From: Novosphingobium sp. MW5
GTDB taxonomy: Bacteria > Pseudomonadota > Alphaproteobacteria > Sphingomonadales > Sphingomonadaceae
DNA length: 64,000 nt
Assembly (NCBI GenBank): GCA_025938935.1
Contig: JAPCWB010000001.1
Span: 2,790,001-2,854,000 of the forward strand
Direction: 5' to 3'
The notes under the pieces were generated by a model that made no database searches, had not been told where the DNA came from, and saw nothing but the letters and a program-made list of their open reading frames with translations. Below, piece by piece: positions 1 through 8,353 of this stretch. The position numbers were made by a program, and so were the translations under genes. Positions within the stretch are counted from its first letter, which is position 1; every line of letters starts with the position of its first letter.

Positions 1-1140
1 TCGCAGGCTGAGCGGCTCCCGCCCGATAGCCAGAGCGGCAAGCACCAGCAGCGCGCCGATGCAGCTCCTGACCGTGGGTACTTCCGCGCCGGTCAGCAGG
101 GTATATCCGATCCCCGCCAGTGCCGCCGTCCCTGCCGCCAACAGGGGCAAGCGCACCCGCAGCACCAGCCAGGGCCACAGCCCGAACAGGCGCAGGGCAA
201 TAAACCAGGTCGCGGCGATCACGGCGCTCACGTGCAGTCCGCTGATCGACAGCAGGTGGGTCAGGCCCGAATTGCGCATCGCTTCTTCGTTGGCGAGGTC
301 GATACCGCCCCGGTCACCGCTGGCAAAGGCGGCGGCGATCCCGCCCGCCGAGCCCGGTACCGAGTCGCGGACATGGTCGGAAATCTTCCTCTGCAACCGC
401 GCGACCGGTGAGTTAGCCCCCGCCGCGGGCACCACCACGTCCACCGGGCCCAGCGCCGATCCGGTCGCCGAAAGCCCATCGAACCACGCCGTCCGGGCAA
501 AGTCATAGCCGCCCGGCAGCATCGGCGGAGCAGGCGGGACAAGGCGCGCGCGGACACGCACTTTCGCCCCTTCCGCCGCCCCCACCGCATCCTTGTCAGA
601 TGCCACATTCACCCTGATGCGCATCGGACGTCCGCTCGCGCCATCGCGTGCAGCGATGACCAGGCGCACCCGTTCCTGCGCCGGCTGCTCGGTCCTTTCG
701 AGCACCAGTCCGTAGATCTCGGACACTCCGGCTCGCTCGACCGGCGGCGCACCGACCAGCGCGGACTTCGTCCAGACCAGTGCGCAGCCTGCCGCAGCGA
801 CCAGCAAAAGCGAGGCAAATGCCTGCCGAACATAGGGAAACCGGCCGTCCTCGCGCATCAAGGCCAGCAGGCCAATCGCGCTAAACGCGCAGGCGGCGAT
901 CAAGGCGATCCATTGCCACCGGTAAAGAAGCAGGAACCATGCGCCGATGCCGCCGGCAAAAGCTACGGCCAGCCAAGGTGCGCGGTCAAAACCGGCCCTG
1001 CAAAGAAAGCGTTCGACGGCATCAAGTCCGCTGGACAAGCGCGATACTACGCGGCAAAGGCGATGTTGCAGTGCAGCGCGCCTCGCCCTATCGGACGCGG
1101 GTTCGCTTGCAATGGCCGGGACCTCGGCGGGCTGCATCAT
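1..1140 (-). CDS. comEC: ComEC/Rec2-family DNA uptake membrane protein, N-terminal part (gene runs off left edge)
   Basis: The reverse complement of 1-1140 reads as 380 codons without a stop and continues past the left edge, so only the N-terminal part is present. It starts at one of two tandem ATGs (1140 or 1137). Hydrophobic helices are followed by a soluble beta-rich region (about residues 100-250, OB-fold like), then the ComEC core with the motif [13 protein letters not shown] near residue 293 and further membrane helices. In the known family this protein forms the inner-membrane channel for single-stranded DNA in natural transformation. It is divergent from gltX with only 29 nt between the start codons, so the two promoters must overlap the opposite gene. 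The identity is firm from the motif; the C-terminal metallo-beta-lactamase part is not visible. Confidence 0.9.
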   Translation of the reverse strand, partial: MMQPAEVPAIASEPASDRARRAALQHRLCRVVSRLSSGLDAVERFLCRAGFDRAPWLAVAFAGGIGAWFLLLYRWQWIALIAACAFSAIGLLALMREDGRFPYVRQAFASLLLVAAAGCALVWTKSALVGAPPVERAGVSEIYGLVLERTEQPAQERVRLVIAARDGASGRPMRIRVNVASDKDAVGAAEGAKVRVRARLVPPAPPMLPGGYDFARTAWFDGLSATGSALGPVDVVVPAAGANSPVARLQRKISDHVRDSVPGSAGGIAAAFASGDRGGIDLANEEAMRNSGLTHLLSISGLHVSAVIAATWFIALRLFGLWPWLVLRVRLPLLAAGTAALAGIGYTLLTGAEVPTVRSCIGALLVLAALAIGREPLSLR

Positions 1141-1169
1141 GGAACGCATTGGACAGGAAGGCGAAGTTA

Positions 1170-2618
1170 ATGGCAAGCGGCAGCGAAAGCGGCACAGCAG
1201 CGACTGACGGTCGCACGCCTGTCGTCACGCGTTTCGCGCCCTCGCCCACCGGCTACCTGCACATCGGCGGCGCGCGCACCGCACTGTTCAACTGGCTCTA
1301 TGCCCGCCACCACGGCGGCAAATACCTCGTCCGCATCGAGGATACGGACCGCGCGCGCTCTACCGAACCGGCGATTGACGCCATTTTCGATGGCCTCGGC
1401 TGGCTCGACCTGTTGGGCGATGCTGAGCCGGTTTTCCAGTTCGCCCGCACGCCGCGCCATGCCGAGGTCGCGGCAGCCTTGCTTGAGGCTGGCCACGCCT
1501 ATCGCTGCTACCTGACGCCGGAGGAGCTGACTGCCCGCCGCGAACAGGCGCAGGCGGAACGCCGTCCCTTCCGCATCGAGAGCGAATGGCGCGATGCCGA
1601 TGCCTCGACCTGGCCCGAAGGCGCGCCCTATGTCGTGCGCATCAAGGCGCCGCGCGATGGCGAGACGGTGATCGAGGACCAGGTCCAGGGCACCGTCCGT
1701 GTCGCCAATGCCGAGATCGACGATTTCGTCATCCTGCGCAGCGATGGCACGCCGACCTACATGCTGGCAGTGGTGGTCGACGACCATGACATGGGCGTGA
1801 CCCACGTGATCCGCGGCGACGATCACCTCAACAACGCTTTTCGTCAGCTCTGCATCATCCGCGGCATGGGCTGGCCTGAGCCGGTTTACGCCCACGTGCC
1901 TTTGATCCACGGCAGCGACGGCGCCAAGCTTTCCAAGCGGCACGGCGCGCTGGGCGTGGATGCCTATCGCGACGAGATGGGCGTGCTGCCCGAGGCGCTG
2001 TTCAACTACCTGCTGCGGCTCGGTTGGGGGCACGGCGATGACGAGTTCATCAGCCGCGAACAGGCAGTCGAATGGTTCGACATTGCCCATGTCGGCAAGA
2101 GCCCCTCGCGGTTTGACTTGGCCAAGCTGCTGAACCTCAACGGGCATTACCTCCGCGAGGCAGACGATACGCGCCTCGCTGCACTGGTCGCCCCGCGCAT
2201 GGCGGGTGATGTCGATCAGGCCCTGCTGGCCCAGGCCATGCCGGTGCTCAAGGTCCGCGCAAAGGACCTCAACGAGCTGGCGGCCGGCGCCGCCTTCCTC
2301 TTCGCCCAGCGCCCGCTGGCGATCGAGGAAAAGGCAGCTGCGCTGCTGACAGACGATGCCCGCGGCCTGCTCGCCCGCATCGCCGATGCGCTGCGGGATT
2401 GTGCGGACTGGACAACTGAGGCCCTGGAAGTCAGGGTCAAGGCACTGGCCGAGGAATGGGGACTGGGCCTGGGCAAGCTGGCGCAGCCGCTGCGCGCCGC
2501 CTTGACCGGGCAGACGACATCCCCGGGAATTTTTGACGTTCTGGTACTTCTGGGGCGGGAGGAAAGCCTGGCGCGGATCGACGCGCAGGCCGTTCCGGCC
2601 GCTTCCGGTGTGAATTAA
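1170..2618 (+). CDS. gltX: glutamate--tRNA ligase
   Basis: A class I aminoacyl-tRNA synthetase of 482 residues that charges tRNA-Glu with glutamate. The HIGH-type signature appears as [12 protein letters not shown] at residues 31-42 and the KMSKS-type loop as KLSKR near 253-257. Length matches the family. The frame is open upstream to 939, but the ATG at 1170 is preceded by GGACAGGAAGG and gives a normal N-terminus ahead of the [13 protein letters not shown] segment, so I chose it. It is followed after 8 nt by gltA on the same strand, probably co-transcribed. Alphaproteobacteria often carry two GltX paralogues, one of which may be non-discriminating; the sequence alone does not tell which this is. 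Confidence 0.95.
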   Translation: MASGSESGTAATDGRTPVVTRFAPSPTGYLHIGGARTALFNWLYARHHGGKYLVRIEDTDRARSTEPAIDAIFDGLGWLDLLGDAEPVFQFARTPRHAEVAAALLEAGHAYRCYLTPEELTARREQAQAERRPFRIESEWRDADASTWPEGAPYVVRIKAPRDGETVIEDQVQGTVRVANAEIDDFVILRSDGTPTYMLAVVVDDHDMGVTHVIRGDDHLNNAFRQLCIIRGMGWPEPVYAHVPLIHGSDGAKLSKRHGALGVDAYRDEMGVLPEALFNYLLRLGWGHGDDEFISREQAVEWFDIAHVGKSPSRFDLAKLLNLNGHYLREADDTRLAALVAPRMAGDVDQALLAQAMPVLKVRAKDLNELAAGAAFLFAQRPLAIEEKAAALLTDDARGLLARIADALRDCADWTTEALEVRVKALAEEWGLGLGKLAQPLRAALTGQTTSPGIFDVLVLLGREESLARIDAQAVPAASGVN

Positions 2619-2626
2619 GGAGATAG

Positions 2627-3910
2627 ATGGTGGGCAACGCAAAGCTGAATGCAGGCGGTCAGGAAGTCGAATTCCCGGTACTGAGCGGATCGATCGGACC
2701 CGATGTGGTCGATATCCGCAAGCTTTATGGCCAGACGGGCATGTTCACCTATGACCCGGGCTTTACCTCGACCGCATCGTGCGAAAGCGGCCTGACCTAC
2801 ATCGACGGTGAAGAAGGTATCCTGCTGCACCGTGGCTATCCCATTGGCCAGCTCGCCGAAAGCTCGAGCTTCATGGAAGTCAGCTACCTGCTGCTCAACG
2901 GCGAGCTGCCGAGCAAGGCTGAGCTGGACCAGTTCACCTACACGATCAGCCGCCACACCATGGTGCACGAGCAGCTTTCCACCTTCTACCGCGGATTCCG
3001 CCGCGATGCGCACCCGATGGCGATCATGTGCGGCGTGGTCGGCGCGCTCTCGGCGTTCTACCATGACAGCACCGACATCGCCGATCCGGAGCAGCGCAAG
3101 ATCGCCAGCCACCGCCTGATCGCCAAGATGCCGACGATTGCTGCCATGGCTTACAAGTATTCGGTCGGCCAGCCGTTCCTCTACCCGGACAACAAGCTGA
3201 GCTACACCGGCAACTTCCTGCGCATGACTTTTGGCGTGCCGGCGGAGGAGTACGAGGTGATCCCGGCGGTCGAAAAAGCAATGGACCGCATTTTCATCCT
3301 TCATGCCGACCACGAGCAAAACGCCTCGACCTCGACCGTGCGTCTCGCCGGTTCGTCGGGCGCCAACCCGTTCGCTTGCATCGCGGCGGGCATCGCCTGC
3401 CTGTGGGGCCCGGCGCATGGCGGCGCGAACGAAGCCGCGCTCAACATGCTCAAGGAAATCGGCACGCCCGACAAGATCCCGCACTACATCGAGCGCGCCA
3501 AGGACAAGAACGATCCGTTCCGCCTGATGGGCTTCGGCCACCGCGTCTACAAGAACTACGACCCGCGCGCGACTGTCATGCAGTCGACCGTGCGCGAAGT
3601 GTTCGACGCGCTGAAGGTCAACGATCCGCTGTTCGAAACCGCGCTTCGGCTTGAGGAAATTGCGCTTAACGATCCCTATTTCGTCGAAAAGAAGCTGTTC
3701 CCCAATGTCGACTTCTATTCGGGCATCATCCTCAACGCGATCGGCTTCCCGACCACGATGTTCACCGTGCTCTTCGCCCTTGCCCGCACCGTCGGCTGGG
3801 TAGCGCAGTGGAACGAAATGATCAGCGATCCCGGCCAGAAGATCGGGCGTCCGCGCCAGCTTTACACCGGCCCGGCAGCGCGCGACTACGTGCCGCTCGA
3901 CAAGCGCTGA
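2627..3910 (+). CDS. gltA: citrate synthase (type II, hexameric class)
   Basis: A 427-residue citrate synthase that condenses acetyl-CoA and oxaloacetate at the entry of the TCA cycle. The catalytic residues sit where they do in the E. coli enzyme: His264 in [12 protein letters not shown], His305 in [10 protein letters not shown] and Asp362 in NVDFYSG. A good Shine-Dalgarno (AAGGAG, 2617-2622) precedes the ATG. The C-terminus [13 protein letters not shown] is the usual end for alphaproteobacterial enzymes. The last 60 nt are repeated about 110 nt downstream (see the repeat entry). Confidence 0.97.
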   Translation: MVGNAKLNAGGQEVEFPVLSGSIGPDVVDIRKLYGQTGMFTYDPGFTSTASCESGLTYIDGEEGILLHRGYPIGQLAESSSFMEVSYLLLNGELPSKAELDQFTYTISRHTMVHEQLSTFYRGFRRDAHPMAIMCGVVGALSAFYHDSTDIADPEQRKIASHRLIAKMPTIAAMAYKYSVGQPFLYPDNKLSYTGNFLRMTFGVPAEEYEVIPAVEKAMDRIFILHADHEQNASTSTVRLAGSSGANPFACIAAGIACLWGPAHGGANEAALNMLKEIGTPDKIPHYIERAKDKNDPFRLMGFGHRVYKNYDPRATVMQSTVREVFDALKVNDPLFETALRLEEIALNDPYFVEKKLFPNVDFYSGIILNAIGFPTTMFTVLFALARTVGWVAQWNEMISDPGQKIGRPRQLYTGPAARDYVPLDKR

Positions 3911-3938
3911 GGCAGGGAAGCGCGGTCACTTTTGAGTG

Positions 3939-3960
3939 CCGGTTTCTCGAGAGAAACCGG
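3939..3960. terminator. hairpin downstream of gltA
   Basis: Arms CCGGTTTCTC and GAGAAACCGG are perfectly complementary with a 2-nt centre. It starts 28 nt after the gltA stop. There is no T-run, so it is either a weak or Rho-assisted terminator or an mRNA-stabilising hairpin. Confidence 0.45.
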
Positions 3961-4035
3961 TTGGCCGCGCCAGCTCTACACCGGCCAGGCAGCGCGCGAC
4001 TACGTGCCGCTCGACAAGCGCTAAAGAAACGCGCC

Positions 4036-4055
4036 GTTACGTATTTGCACGTAAC
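4036..4055. repeat. short inverted repeat among the gltA tail copies
   Basis: Perfect 7-bp arms GTTACGT and ACGTAAC around ATTTGC. It lies between the second and third copies of the gltA tail. It could be a core or recombinase-binding site in the integration-scar reading, or a hairpin in the leader of the next gene. No function is demonstrated. Confidence 0.45.
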
Positions 4056-4090
4056 TGTCGACAAGCGCTGATTTTTCCCGTTACATGTGT

Positions 4091-4113
4091 TTCGGAGCCC
4101 GTGCGGCTCCGAA
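4091..4113 (+). promoter_or_regulatory. leader hairpin upstream of the 67-residue membrane protein gene
   Basis: Arms TTCGGAGCC and GGCTCCGAA are perfectly complementary around a 5-nt loop and end 17 nt before the ATG at 4131. The following AAGGGGGAAA is a Shine-Dalgarno. It could terminate transcripts from upstream or act in the mRNA leader. Confidence 0.4.
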
Positions 4114-4130
4114 CACAAGGGGGAAACGAA

Positions 4131-4334
4131 ATGCTTCGCACAGCTCTCACGCTCGTCGGCGCCGTACTTTTTGTCATGGGTCTGTTCTTCACCCTGCAAG
4201 GCGCAGGCGTGATCATGTGGCCGGCTGACAGCTTCATGCTGGCCGATCGCGCATGGGTATCCAAGGGTCTGATGATCGCGCTTGCCGGGGCTGCGGTGAT
4301 CCTGATCGGGCGCCGGGCAGGCTCGAAAGCCTGA
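4131..4334 (+). CDS. small two-helix membrane protein, function unknown
   Basis: A 67-residue protein with two predicted membrane helices (about residues 5-28 and 43-60) and an Arg/Lys-rich C-terminus, so the tail is probably cytoplasmic. The ATG at 4131 follows a purine-rich AAGGGGGAAACGA; the frame is open upstream but only through the repeated gltA-tail region, so this start is preferred. Its stop is convergent with, and 12 nt from, the stop of the histidine-kinase-like gene. I do not recognise a family. Confidence 0.7.
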   Translation: MLRTALTLVGAVLFVMGLFFTLQGAGVIMWPADSFMLADRAWVSKGLMIALAGAAVILIGRRAGSKA

Positions 4335-4346
4335 TCTTAGCTGGCT

Positions 4347-5720
4347 TTAGGCCGGCTCGGCAGCGGGGACGGACAGGATGAAGCGCGCGCCGTGGCCCGG
4401 CGCGCTTTCCACGGTCAGGTCCCCGCCCATTGCCCGCGCCAGCTTGCGCGAGATGTAAAGGCCCAGGCCCGAGCCGCCATCGCCGCTTCGGCCCAGCCGT
4501 TCGAACTTCTCGAAAACCTTGACCTGCTCGTCGAGGCCGAGCCCCGGCCCCTGGTCGGCGACGATGACTTTCGCCATGCGCCCGTCCTGCTCCAGCCTGA
4601 CCCACACCTGCGAATTGGGCGGCGAATAGCGGATCGCATTGCCCAAGAGGTTGAGCAGCACCTGCAGCACGCGGCGGAATTCGGCGATCGCCGGCAGGGT
4701 CTCGCCCGCACGCGGCGCATCGACGATCACTCCCTGCTCACGCGCGCGCACGCCCAGGATGCCGGCGGCGCGGCGGGCGATGTCCGCTAGGTCGATATTG
4801 TCGGGAGCGGTCGAGAATTCGTCCGATTCGACAACTTCAAGGTCGGTCAGGTCATCGATCAGCGCAAGCAGGTGCTGCCCTGCCGCGGCAATGTCGGCCG
4901 CGTAGTTCGAATATTCCTCTGCCAAGGGCCCGGAAAGGCGCGTGCGGATCGTCTCTGCATTGGCGATGATCCGCGAGATCGGCTGGCGAAGCACGGGTGC
5001 CACGTCGCGGCCGATCAGCCGGGTGTCCGAAGTGCGCACACCGGGATGAAGCGAGGGCGCAGGTTCCGGCGGAGCAATATCCGACGTCAGCGACAGGGTG
5101 AATCCCGCCGGCTTCGACAAGGTGCCGCCCTGCGGACTGACCAGCGCACGCCATGGGCGGCGCGAGCCCGCGACCTTGACGTTAACCCCGTCGAGCAGCC
5201 GCCAATGCATGTCCTGCCCTGCGGCGATACCTTCCACCTCGACATAGCCGGTCCAGGCCTTGCCCGGCATGGCGCTCATGGCAATGGCGAGGGGACGCAG
5301 TTCGTCGTTCGCCGCCTTGGCACTGAGCACACGCTGGTCGGCATCGAGCAGCGCCTCGAATTCGGCGGACTGGCGTTCGATCCTCGCAACACGGCCGCCG
5401 AGCGCCACCTGGTCCTCAGCCGGCAAGGCCTTCGATTGCCAGTGGCGCAGGCGCAAGTTGCAACCGCCGTCGCTGTTGGGCTCCACTTCGGCCAACGCGG
5501 AAATGGCGTGGGCGCCGTCGTTGGCGGTGATCGGGCGAACCAGCTTCATGCCGAAACGGCGGCACTTGCGGACAAGGTCGAGCAGCGAGGGAACCGCGAG
5601 CACGCCGGGAACGTCCCCGCCGCAGCGCAATTGCAGCGAGTGCAGCGCCTCGTCTGCGGAAACCAGCCGGTCCTCCGCGTCGGTGCGCCCTGTCGTCACT
5701 CCGGATAGGCTTTCAGGCAT
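4347..5720 (-). CDS. histidine-kinase-like protein with HATPase domain and no H-box histidine
   Basis: 457 residues with no obvious membrane helix or signal peptide, so probably cytoplasmic. The C-terminal ATPase is complete: an N-box (LLNLLGNAIRYSPP, about 352-366), a G1 box (DQGPGLG, about 388) and a G2 box (GSGLGLYISRKLA, about 415-425). The dimerisation helix pair is recognisable (VLRQPISRII, then QHLLALIDDLTDLE), but the position that should carry the phospho-accepting His in the H-E-L-R-T-P pattern is Pro242 (A-P-V-L-R-Q-P-I). The first 230 residues are unassigned sensory sequence. It is the last gene of a four-gene operon, 2 nt after the preceding stop. ATP binding looks intact; autophosphorylation by the usual route does not. 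Confidence 0.8.
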   Translation of the reverse strand: MPESLSGVTTGRTDAEDRLVSADEALHSLQLRCGGDVPGVLAVPSLLDLVRKCRRFGMKLVRPITANDGAHAISALAEVEPNSDGGCNLRLRHWQSKALPAEDQVALGGRVARIERQSAEFEALLDADQRVLSAKAANDELRPLAIAMSAMPGKAWTGYVEVEGIAAGQDMHWRLLDGVNVKVAGSRRPWRALVSPQGGTLSKPAGFTLSLTSDIAPPEPAPSLHPGVRTSDTRLIGRDVAPVLRQPISRIIANAETIRTRLSGPLAEEYSNYAADIAAAGQHLLALIDDLTDLEVVESDEFSTAPDNIDLADIARRAAGILGVRAREQGVIVDAPRAGETLPAIAEFRRVLQVLLNLLGNAIRYSPPNSQVWVRLEQDGRMAKVIVADQGPGLGLDEQVKVFEKFERLGRSGDGGSGLGLYISRKLARAMGGDLTVESAPGHGARFILSVPAAEPA

Positions 5721-5722
5721 GG

Positions 5723-6679
5723 TCAGCGCGGATACCCTGCGCCCGAGGCAAGGATCGCCGCCGCGCGGTCGGGGCCGAGTGTGTCGAAGCCTTCAGGCAG
5801 CGAAATTTCCGGATGGAGCGCCACGAACTGCTGCTCGACTGCACCCGGCTTGAGACCCGAGGAAGACAGCGTGAGCGCGAGCCGGGCGACCTGTCCTTCA
5901 TTGGTGGTGAGGGTGGCGAGCGCGCGGTCCTGCCCGGTGGCGATCGACAGGGCGGTAAGGAACAGACTGACCCCGGCATGCTCGATCGACAGCGCTGAGT
6001 GCGCCTGACCGCCAAGGCCCAGGATAAGCCGCGCCATCAGACCAAGCCGGCTGCGGCCTTCGTCATAACCTTCGCACAGGCGCTGCTCGGCGATGCGCGC
6101 GCCTTCATCGCCGGGGCCGGCGTGCTGGCGCAGCGCGACGATGGCGGCGTAGAGCTGATCGGCGGGAAGTTCGAACAGGGCCAGCTTCATGCGGCGCTGG
6201 GCCTGGTTGAAGCGCGTCTGCGCCGCCAGCAGGCTCATGCCGGCGCTCGAAACAGCAGGCTCGCTCGAAGCGATCAGCGATTGCAGCAGCGGCGACAGGA
6301 CCGGATCGAGCCCAAGGCGGGCGTGAAGCCGCTCGGTCAGCTGCGATTCGATGGCGAGCGCATGGACGTGAGCCAGCAGTGCCGCATCACCGCACAGGGC
6401 CGTGACCAGCGCCTGCACTTCCGCAGCATCGAGATCGTGCGCATTGGCGGCATCAACTGCCTCGCCGCGCGCCACGAGAAGCTGCCCGGCAACATCTTCC
6501 AGCATGGCCCGGGTACGGGCCACGATCTCTTCCGAAAACACCGAATGATCGTCGCTCGCCAGCAGATGGCGCATGATCGGGATGATCGTGCCGATCATGG
6601 CATCGCCGTGCGAAAGCTCGGTCCGCAGCACGGACTCGATCGGCTCCCCGGAGGCAGGTGAATTGGGCGCGTCAGTCAT
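5723..6679 (-). CDS. conserved hypothetical alpha-helical protein
   Basis: 318 residues, rich in Ala and Leu and apparently all helical, with no signal peptide, membrane segment, Cys cluster or nucleotide motif that I can see. The start ATG at 6679 gives an acidic, polar N-terminus. It lies third in the minus-strand operon, 25 nt after the nucleotidyltransferase-like gene and 2 nt before the kinase-like gene, so translation of the last two is probably coupled. It loosely resembles the repeat-like helical proteins grouped as DUF2336 in alphaproteobacteria, but I cannot confirm that by eye. A role with the neighbouring kinase-like protein is inferred from position only. Confidence 0.65.
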   Translation of the reverse strand: MTDAPNSPASGEPIESVLRTELSHGDAMIGTIIPIMRHLLASDDHSVFSEEIVARTRAMLEDVAGQLLVARGEAVDAANAHDLDAAEVQALVTALCGDAALLAHVHALAIESQLTERLHARLGLDPVLSPLLQSLIASSEPAVSSAGMSLLAAQTRFNQAQRRMKLALFELPADQLYAAIVALRQHAGPGDEGARIAEQRLCEGYDEGRSRLGLMARLILGLGGQAHSALSIEHAGVSLFLTALSIATGQDRALATLTTNEGQVARLALTLSSSGLKPGAVEQQFVALHPEISLPEGFDTLGPDRAAAILASGAGYPR

Positions 6680-6704
6680 GACAGAAAGCCATAGCGCCGC
6701 ATGG

Positions 6705-7893
6705 TTAAGCTGACGTTATCTCACCGCGCCGCCACGAAAGGCCAATTCCCGCCGCGATCAGGGCGATTCCGGCAGCCGGGACGGCATAGGCCAGCAGCCC
6801 CGCTGCCCCCGCAGCCGCAAGCGCGGCAGTGAGCAGCAGCCGGTCCTCGAACCAGGCGGCAATGCGCCCGGGGACGATCCGCGCCAGCAGCCGCAGCAGG
6901 CCGACAAGCACCACGGGCGCAAAGGCCTGTGACCACAGCGGTTCAGCCGGAACCAGCGGCGGTGCGGCCAGCAGCACGCCCACGAGCACGGTATCGAGAA
7001 CAAGGCCAAATGGCTCATTCCGCGCAAGAATTCCTCGAGCAAGACCCAGCGAGATCGGCCTGGGCGCCGGAAATGATCCCGCTCACCCTCCGCGCCAGCC
7101 AGCCTAGGCCCAGCAGCCCCAGGCCAAGCGATGGCCAGCCGAGCCAGGCCGAACCGCCGGCCATTGCCACCAAGGCGAGCGCCCCGAGCGCCGGCGCGCT
7201 GGCCCCGCTTCCGGCATGGAGCATCGCCGCGCCGAAGCGGCGGGCAAGCCAAGCGGCGAGCCCCAGCCCCGGCGTATGACCCAGGCCCGCGGTCTGCCGG
7301 TCCATCCAGGCATCTTCCGCAGCATGGGCCTGCGCCTCGTCACGCACCAGAAGCCAGCGTCCGTCAGCTACCAGCGTCTGAGGCACCGGACGCTGCACCA
7401 GGCCAGCCTGAAGCGCGATCCGTAGCAGGGCAGAGGCCGGATCTACATCGGGAGGAAGGTCGTTCAACCGCTCGACCAATCGGCCGGGAAGCAGCATGAG
7501 GCCTGCCCCGGCGTGATTGAGATCGATCCGCTCAAATCCTTGCGGCACCGCGGTTTCGGCTGGGAGGACCAGCACGCCCGGCGCTTGCGAGACCAATTCC
7601 AGCGCATCAGAAGGCGAAACGATCACGCCCTCGCCCAGCACCAGCAGTTCGTCACTGGCAGTGACCAGTCCGGACAGCGCCCGTCCGCCCGAGATCATGT
7701 GGAACCGCGCCCCGGCCCGCTCCGCTTCATGCTGGAGCGCGGCGAGTTCAGGATCGAGCGCGCGGGCGAGGCAGGCAATCCGCTCGCATCCGGCCGCCAG
7801 CGCCAGGGCCAGCTGGTGATGCGCAAGCGTTGCCCCGCCAAGGCGCAGGTAGGCGCGAGGGCTGTCGTGACCGGCACCGGCCGGCTCCATCAT
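6705..7893 (-). CDS. nucleotidyltransferase-like protein with C-terminal membrane region, frame broken near 7067
   Basis: Two frames on the minus strand make one plausible protein of about 395 residues. The first (7893 to about 7067) gives an alpha/beta N-terminal domain that resembles a sugar- or alcohol-phosphate nucleotidyltransferase (a Leu-Gly-Gly near residue 18, later VLVLPAETAV) and then a hydrophobic stretch ending RRVSGIISGA. The second continues as ISLGLARGILARNEPFGLV and several membrane helices to the stop at 6705. Removing one base of GGCGCCCAGG restores a single frame. No Shine-Dalgarno precedes the ATG pair at 7893/7890, whereas CTAGGAGA precedes an in-frame CTG at 7914 that would add LRVALLS, a typical first beta-strand, so the true start may lie upstream. 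The family is not certain. Confidence 0.6.
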
Positions 7894-7977
7894 CGAAAGT
7901 AATGCGACCCGCAGCCCCGTTCTCCTAGCAGGCGGAGCCGGTTGATACTCCCTCGCCCCGTCCCTGCCAAGGGACGA

Positions 7978-8280
7978 TCAGGCGGCGGCGAAGTCGTCGA
8001 TATAGGCCTGGATGCGGCGCAGGACAGAAGGATCGCCGGGCGCGCCCTCGATCGCCTCTTCGGCCAGATCGCAGAGCGGCGAAGCATGGAAGCTGGCCGC
8101 AACGCCCTTCAGCCGCAGAGCCGCGACCTGCCAATTGCCGTCGCAGCGCGAGCGCCGCATAAGATCGATCTGCCGCAGCACGCTGTCGGTAAAGGCCGCC
8201 TTGAGCTCCGCAAAGAGCCCTGCGTCATCGCCCGCGGCGGCTGCCAGTGTGGCGTCGAGTTCACCTGCTTCATAAGCCAT
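7978..8280 (-). CDS. Hpt-like four-helix protein lacking the phospho-accepting histidine
   Basis: A 100-residue soluble helical protein. The segment ALRLKGVAASFHA (54-66) matches the Hpt (histidine phosphotransfer) consensus A-H-x-L-K-G, but the His position is Leu55. Size and helix pattern fit a stand-alone Hpt domain. I use the ATG at 8280; a second ATG at 8292 would add MAHG. It is the first gene of the operon that ends with the kinase-like gene and is divergent from the coiled-coil protein gene, with 73 nt between starts. Without the His it cannot act as a normal phosphorelay intermediate; it may bind a receiver or kinase as a decoy or inhibitor. That role is inference. Confidence 0.7.
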   Translation of the reverse strand: MAYEAGELDATLAAAAGDDAGLFAELKAAFTDSVLRQIDLMRRSRCDGNWQVAALRLKGVAASFHASPLCDLAEEAIEGAPGDPSVLRRIQAYIDDFAAA

Positions 8281-8353
8281 GCCGTGCGCCATACCGGCCT
8301 TGTGGTTAAACCGGGGTTTATCCACAGGCGGAAAACGTGATAGCTTGCGCACC
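8281..8353. promoter_or_regulatory. divergent promoter region, Hpt-like gene and coiled-coil gene
   Basis: 73 nt separate the two divergent start codons, and the sequence is less GC-rich than its flanks (GGTTAAACCGGGGTTTATCCACAG and neighbouring bases contain short AT tracts). Promoters for both operons must lie here or overlap the 5' ends. I could not assign -35/-10 boxes with confidence. Confidence 0.4.

Larger units (their letters stand above)
3851..4071 (+). repeat. partial direct repeats of the gltA 3' end
   Basis: The last 60 nt of gltA (3851-3910) recur at 3965-4024 with only three differences: a synonymous Leu codon change, Pro to Gln, and stop TGA to TAA. The last 14 nt, TCGACAAGCGCTGA (3897-3910), appear again at 4058-4071. 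The copies keep the reading phase of the gltA tail but have no start codon. Two short palindromes lie among them. The pattern resembles attL/attR remnants left by an element that integrates into, and restores, the 3' end of a gene; tandem duplication is the simpler alternative. Confidence 0.85.

Noticed and set aside
1167..2642. Long open frame opposite gltX (about 491 codons, minus)
   Set aside because: Complete overlap with a certain gene and random-looking protein sequence.
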